A program made the position numbers and the translations under genes. The notes beneath the pieces are model-generated. The model saw only the letters and a list, made by a program, of their open reading frames with translations, searched no databases and was not told the DNA's origin. DNA of 64,000 nucleotides, taken from the NCBI GenBank assembly GCA_002842695.1, contig PHDT01000002.1, forward strand, positions 1 to 64,000. Direction: 5' to 3'. This document shows positions 60,906-64,000 of the stretch, piece after piece. This DNA comes from Bacteroidetes bacterium HGW-Bacteroidetes-10. GTDB lineage: Bacteria > Bacteroidota > Bacteroidia > Bacteroidales > UBA932. Position 1 is the first letter of the stretch. Every line of letters begins with the position of its first letter.

Positions 60906-62669
60906 TTACCTTATCTCAACATTAAAAGGTATGCGTGCATAATTCTTGATTCCTGCCTCATTTTTAAGCGATGAGTATGCTCTTTCGAACAGGATTTCAG
61001 GATTCGCTGCAACTTTTGCACTTACGCTTGCCTCTGAGAGAGCCTCCATCAATCTGTCAAGTTGTGTTTTAATAACAGGGTACTCAACAATTCTGTACGA
61101 CTCAAGGCTGCCCATTGAAGCAGCGCTCGAAATCGCAGCAGCTATGCCGCCTCTTTCGTCTGCCAGACCCAGAGAGATAGCATCTGCTCCTGACCATATT
61201 CTGCCCTGTCCGGCAGAGTCAACCTTTTCTGCTGAAAGGGAGCGTCCCTTTGCAACAAGATTCACAAAGTCTGTATAGATTATCTCTACGGATTGTCTGA
61301 TAAATTCAACCTCTTCTGCGTCAAGAGCCCTGAAGCCGGACATAATGTCGCTGTGTTTATTGGTGTTTACCGCTGCAGTATTAACAGAGAGATGCTTGTT
61401 AAGTGTCTTTTGTGCATTTATTACCATGCTGAATACTCCAATGGATCCTGTGAGGGTTGTATTGTTGGTGATGATTTTATCTGCATTTGATGCAATCCAG
61501 TATCCTCCTGAGGCAGCATAGTCACCCATACTTACAACAACAGGCTTGCTATCTCTGAGCAGAGCAAGTTCGCGCTCAATAATCTCAGAACTCTGGGCAG
61601 AACCGCCCGGAGAGTTAATACGAAGAACAACTGCTTTTACAGTGCTGTCCTGACGTACCTTAGAGATAAGAGCTACAAAGTTGTCTGAGGCAATATTGTC
61701 GTCAGATTTGCCCATAATAATGTCGCCGTTTGCATAAACCACGGCAATCTTGTTCTTCTCTTTTAGGTTAAGTTTTTTAGTTGCTTTTGAGTAGTCAGAA
61801 GAGCTGATAAGTTTCAGATCTTTCTCCTTCTCTGCTCCAAAAAGGTGAACCAGTGTATCTGTAAGTTCATCCTTATACAGAAGGCCGTCAACAAGTCCGG
61901 ATTCAACTGCCTGCTTTGCTGTGCCAAGGCTTAACTTGTTTGCAAAGTCATTGATGCTCTCCTGAGGGATATTTCTTGAAGCAGAAATCTCTGCGGTCCA
62001 GGTTCCCCAAACAGCATCCAGATATGCCTGAAGCTGCTCCCTGTTTTCTGCGCTCATCTTGTTACTTATGAACTGCTCGGCGGCAGCTTTAAACTTACCA
62101 TGTCTGATAAGCTGAACTTCAACACCTACCTTGTCAAGAAGATCCTTGAAGAAAAGTGTATTCATGCTAAGACCGGTGAGTGTGGCTGTTCCTGCAGGGT
62201 TGAGATATACTTTGTCTGCAACAGAGGCAAGATAGTATGCTCCCTGCGAGTAGTTGTCGGCATAAGCAATTACAGGTTTTCCGCTTTCACGGAATTTAGC
62301 AAGTGCACCTCTTATCTCTTCCACATGTGTAGTGCCCGCATTGAGTTCGTTCAGATTCATATAAATGAATTTGATAGAAGGGTCTGAGGCTGCCTTCTCG
62401 ATAGTCTGAATAAAATCAAGAATGCCTGTGCTTTTTGAAGATATTGATGCCATTGGGTTTAATGCTGAGAATGGATCCTCAACAGACTGCTCGGTAATAG
62501 CAGATGAGAAGTTAAGTGCAAGAACTGCACTTGAGGGTACTACCGGAACCTTGCTGTCAGAGAATGTTGCAAGCGAGCCAATTATACCCATCAGGATAAA
62601 AATGCCAAGAACCATTGCCAGAAGTGAACCAACAAAAGTCCCCGCTACAATTTTCAGAAAATTTTTCAT
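60906..62669 (-). CDS. sppA: signal peptide peptidase SppA, 67K type
   Basis: RINSPGGSAQSSEIIEREL; SMGDYAASGGYWIAS; duplicated protease domains. Confidence 0.95.
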   Translation of the reverse strand: MKNFLKIVAGTFVGSLLAMVLGIFILMGIIGSLATFSDSKVPVVPSSAVLALNFSSAITEQSVEDPFSALNPMASISSKSTGILDFIQTIEKAASDPSIKFIYMNLNELNAGTTHVEEIRGALAKFRESGKPVIAYADNYSQGAYYLASVADKVYLNPAGTATLTGLSMNTLFFKDLLDKVGVEVQLIRHGKFKAAAEQFISNKMSAENREQLQAYLDAVWGTWTAEISASRNIPQESINDFANKLSLGTAKQAVESGLVDGLLYKDELTDTLVHLFGAEKEKDLKLISSSDYSKATKKLNLKEKNKIAVVYANGDIIMGKSDDNIASDNFVALISKVRQDSTVKAVVLRINSPGGSAQSSEIIERELALLRDSKPVVVSMGDYAASGGYWIASNADKIITNNTTLTGSIGVFSMVINAQKTLNKHLSVNTAAVNTNKHSDIMSGFRALDAEEVEFIRQSVEIIYTDFVNLVAKGRSLSAEKVDSAGQGRIWSGADAISLGLADERGGIAAAISSAASMGSLESYRIVEYPVIKTQLDRLMEALSEASVSAKVAANPEILFERAYSSLKNEAGIKNYARIPFNVEIR

Positions 62670-62766
62670 ATTGTATGTTGTATTATTTCAGGTGACCTCA
62701 CAAAATTAGTAATAAATGCTTAACTTTACACACCTGTAATGAATAATATCCCCCATTATTTAGACC

Positions 62767-64000
62767 ATGAAGAGATTTGCCCCACATTTACTTGCTCTGG
62801 CTCTCTTAATGATTGCCGTGCCTTCTGTTTATGCGCAGAAAATCAGGTTAACACTCACTCTTGACGAGGCTGTTAAAACTGCTCAGGATCAGTCTCCTTC
62901 TGCACTGGTAGCAAAGCATAATTTTCTTGCAAGTTACTGGCAATACAGAGCCTTTCGTGCTCAGTTGCTTCCCTCTCTCAATTTATCTGCCACTCTTGGC
63001 CAATACAACAGATCTCTTGTTCCACTTCAGAACTCAGAATCAGGGGAGATAAACTATGTTGCAAACAACAATCTCAAGAATAGTCTCTCTCTTTCAATTG
63101 ACCAGAACATTGCTCTTACCGGGGGCAGGATCTCTGTTTTTACGAGTTTGTACCGGCTGGACCAGTTTAATACGGAAAATCCGGCAACATACAACTCTCA
63201 GCCAATTAATATTACATATATTCAACCGCTTCGAACCTATAATACCTTAAGGTGGGACAAGGTAACAGAGCCTAAGAAATATGAGAGGGCCAAGCGCAGG
63301 TATCTCGAACAAATGGAAAATATTATTGTTAATGTAATACCTATGTTCTTTGATGTTCTGCAGGCACAGCAGCGACTGGCAATGTCAAGCAAGAACTATG
63401 AAAGTACAGTTTCATTGTACAAGCTTGCAAAAGAGAGGTTCGAGCAGAATCTGGTTTCCAAAAATGATCTTCTTCAGCTCGAGCTGAGAATGATAAATGA
63501 TAATTTGTCGATAAATGACCATAAGCTTACCCTGGACATGAGAATGCTCCGCCTTAAAACCTTTATGGGATATAACGAGAATGTAGAACTTGATCTTGTT
63601 TTACCTGCCTCGGGCCCCGGGATTACTCTTAATTTTGAAGATGTACTTGATAAGGCATACAAGAATTCTCCTTTTCTTCTTGACAATGAACTGGATGTTT
63701 TAAGCGCAACTCAGGAGGTAGAGAGGCAGAAGGCAAACAAGGGGCTTCAGGCAAATCTGAATGCTCAGTTTGGACTGACGCAGCAGGGTCATGAACTTGG
63801 AACTGCATATTCAAATCCAATGGACCAGCAGATATTAAGTTTAGGTCTGAGAATGCCAATAATGGACTGGGGGCTTGGAAAAGGCAGGGTTAAAATGGCA
63901 AAGTCAAGAGAGGAGCTTGTGAGGGCCCAGGTTGACCAGGAGATGAATGATTACAAACAGAATATCTTTATTAAAGTGATTCAGTTCAATAATCAGGTTA
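62767..64000 (+). CDS. TolC-family outer-membrane efflux protein (truncated by window end)
   Basis: Starts atgaagagatttgccccacat; translates MKRFAPHLLALALLMIAVPSVYAQKIRLTLTLDEAVKTAQDQSP..., open to window end. Confidence 0.85.
   Translation, partial: MKRFAPHLLALALLMIAVPSVYAQKIRLTLTLDEAVKTAQDQSPSALVAKHNFLASYWQYRAFRAQLLPSLNLSATLGQYNRSLVPLQNSESGEINYVANNNLKNSLSLSIDQNIALTGGRISVFTSLYRLDQFNTENPATYNSQPINITYIQPLRTYNTLRWDKVTEPKKYERAKRRYLEQMENIIVNVIPMFFDVLQAQQRLAMSSKNYESTVSLYKLAKERFEQNLVSKNDLLQLELRMINDNLSINDHKLTLDMRMLRLKTFMGYNENVELDLVLPASGPGITLNFEDVLDKAYKNSPFLLDNELDVLSATQEVERQKANKGLQANLNAQFGLTQQGHELGTAYSNPMDQQILSLGLRMPIMDWGLGKGRVKMAKSREELVRAQVDQEMNDYKQNIFIKVIQFNNQV

Overview
64-kb window from a Bacteroidetes chromosome. 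This assignment is inferred from fused lpxC-fabZ, TAnnTTTG-type promoters, BT_3928-like DoxX, WbqC and PCAT/HlyD genes. The left ~19 kb is an accessory region. It carries (i) a type II R-M pair (C5 methyltransferase + TdeIII-like REase); (ii) a compact module of an SMC/Rad50-like ATPase with zinc-hook CxxC, a nitrilase-fold-like partner 7 nt away, and a second nitrilase-like protein, the module being bracketed by ~300-bp direct repeats; (iii) a ~1.8-kb non-coding tract of serial long hairpins, a 210/211-bp tandem repeat and a large imperfect palindrome; (iv) a phage-like block of three DUF6266-like paralogs plus a holin/M15 endolysin/spanin-like lysis cassette, ending at a tRNA 3'-end fragment. 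The rest is mostly core genome: tricorn-like S41 protease, rplY, pth, manA, purB, folP, tmk, infB, nusA, rimP, lpxD, lpxC/fabZ, lpxA, proS, tilS, sppA and the start of a TolC-like gene. Within it is a peptide-export locus (C39 ABC exporter + HlyD) with an unlisted 41-aa double-glycine precursor peptide and a divergent histidine kinase/response regulator. Best candidates for undescribed biology are the ATPase-nitrilase cassette with its flanking repeats, and the GG-peptide/PCAT/two-component locus. All family calls were made by eye from motifs; no database search was run.
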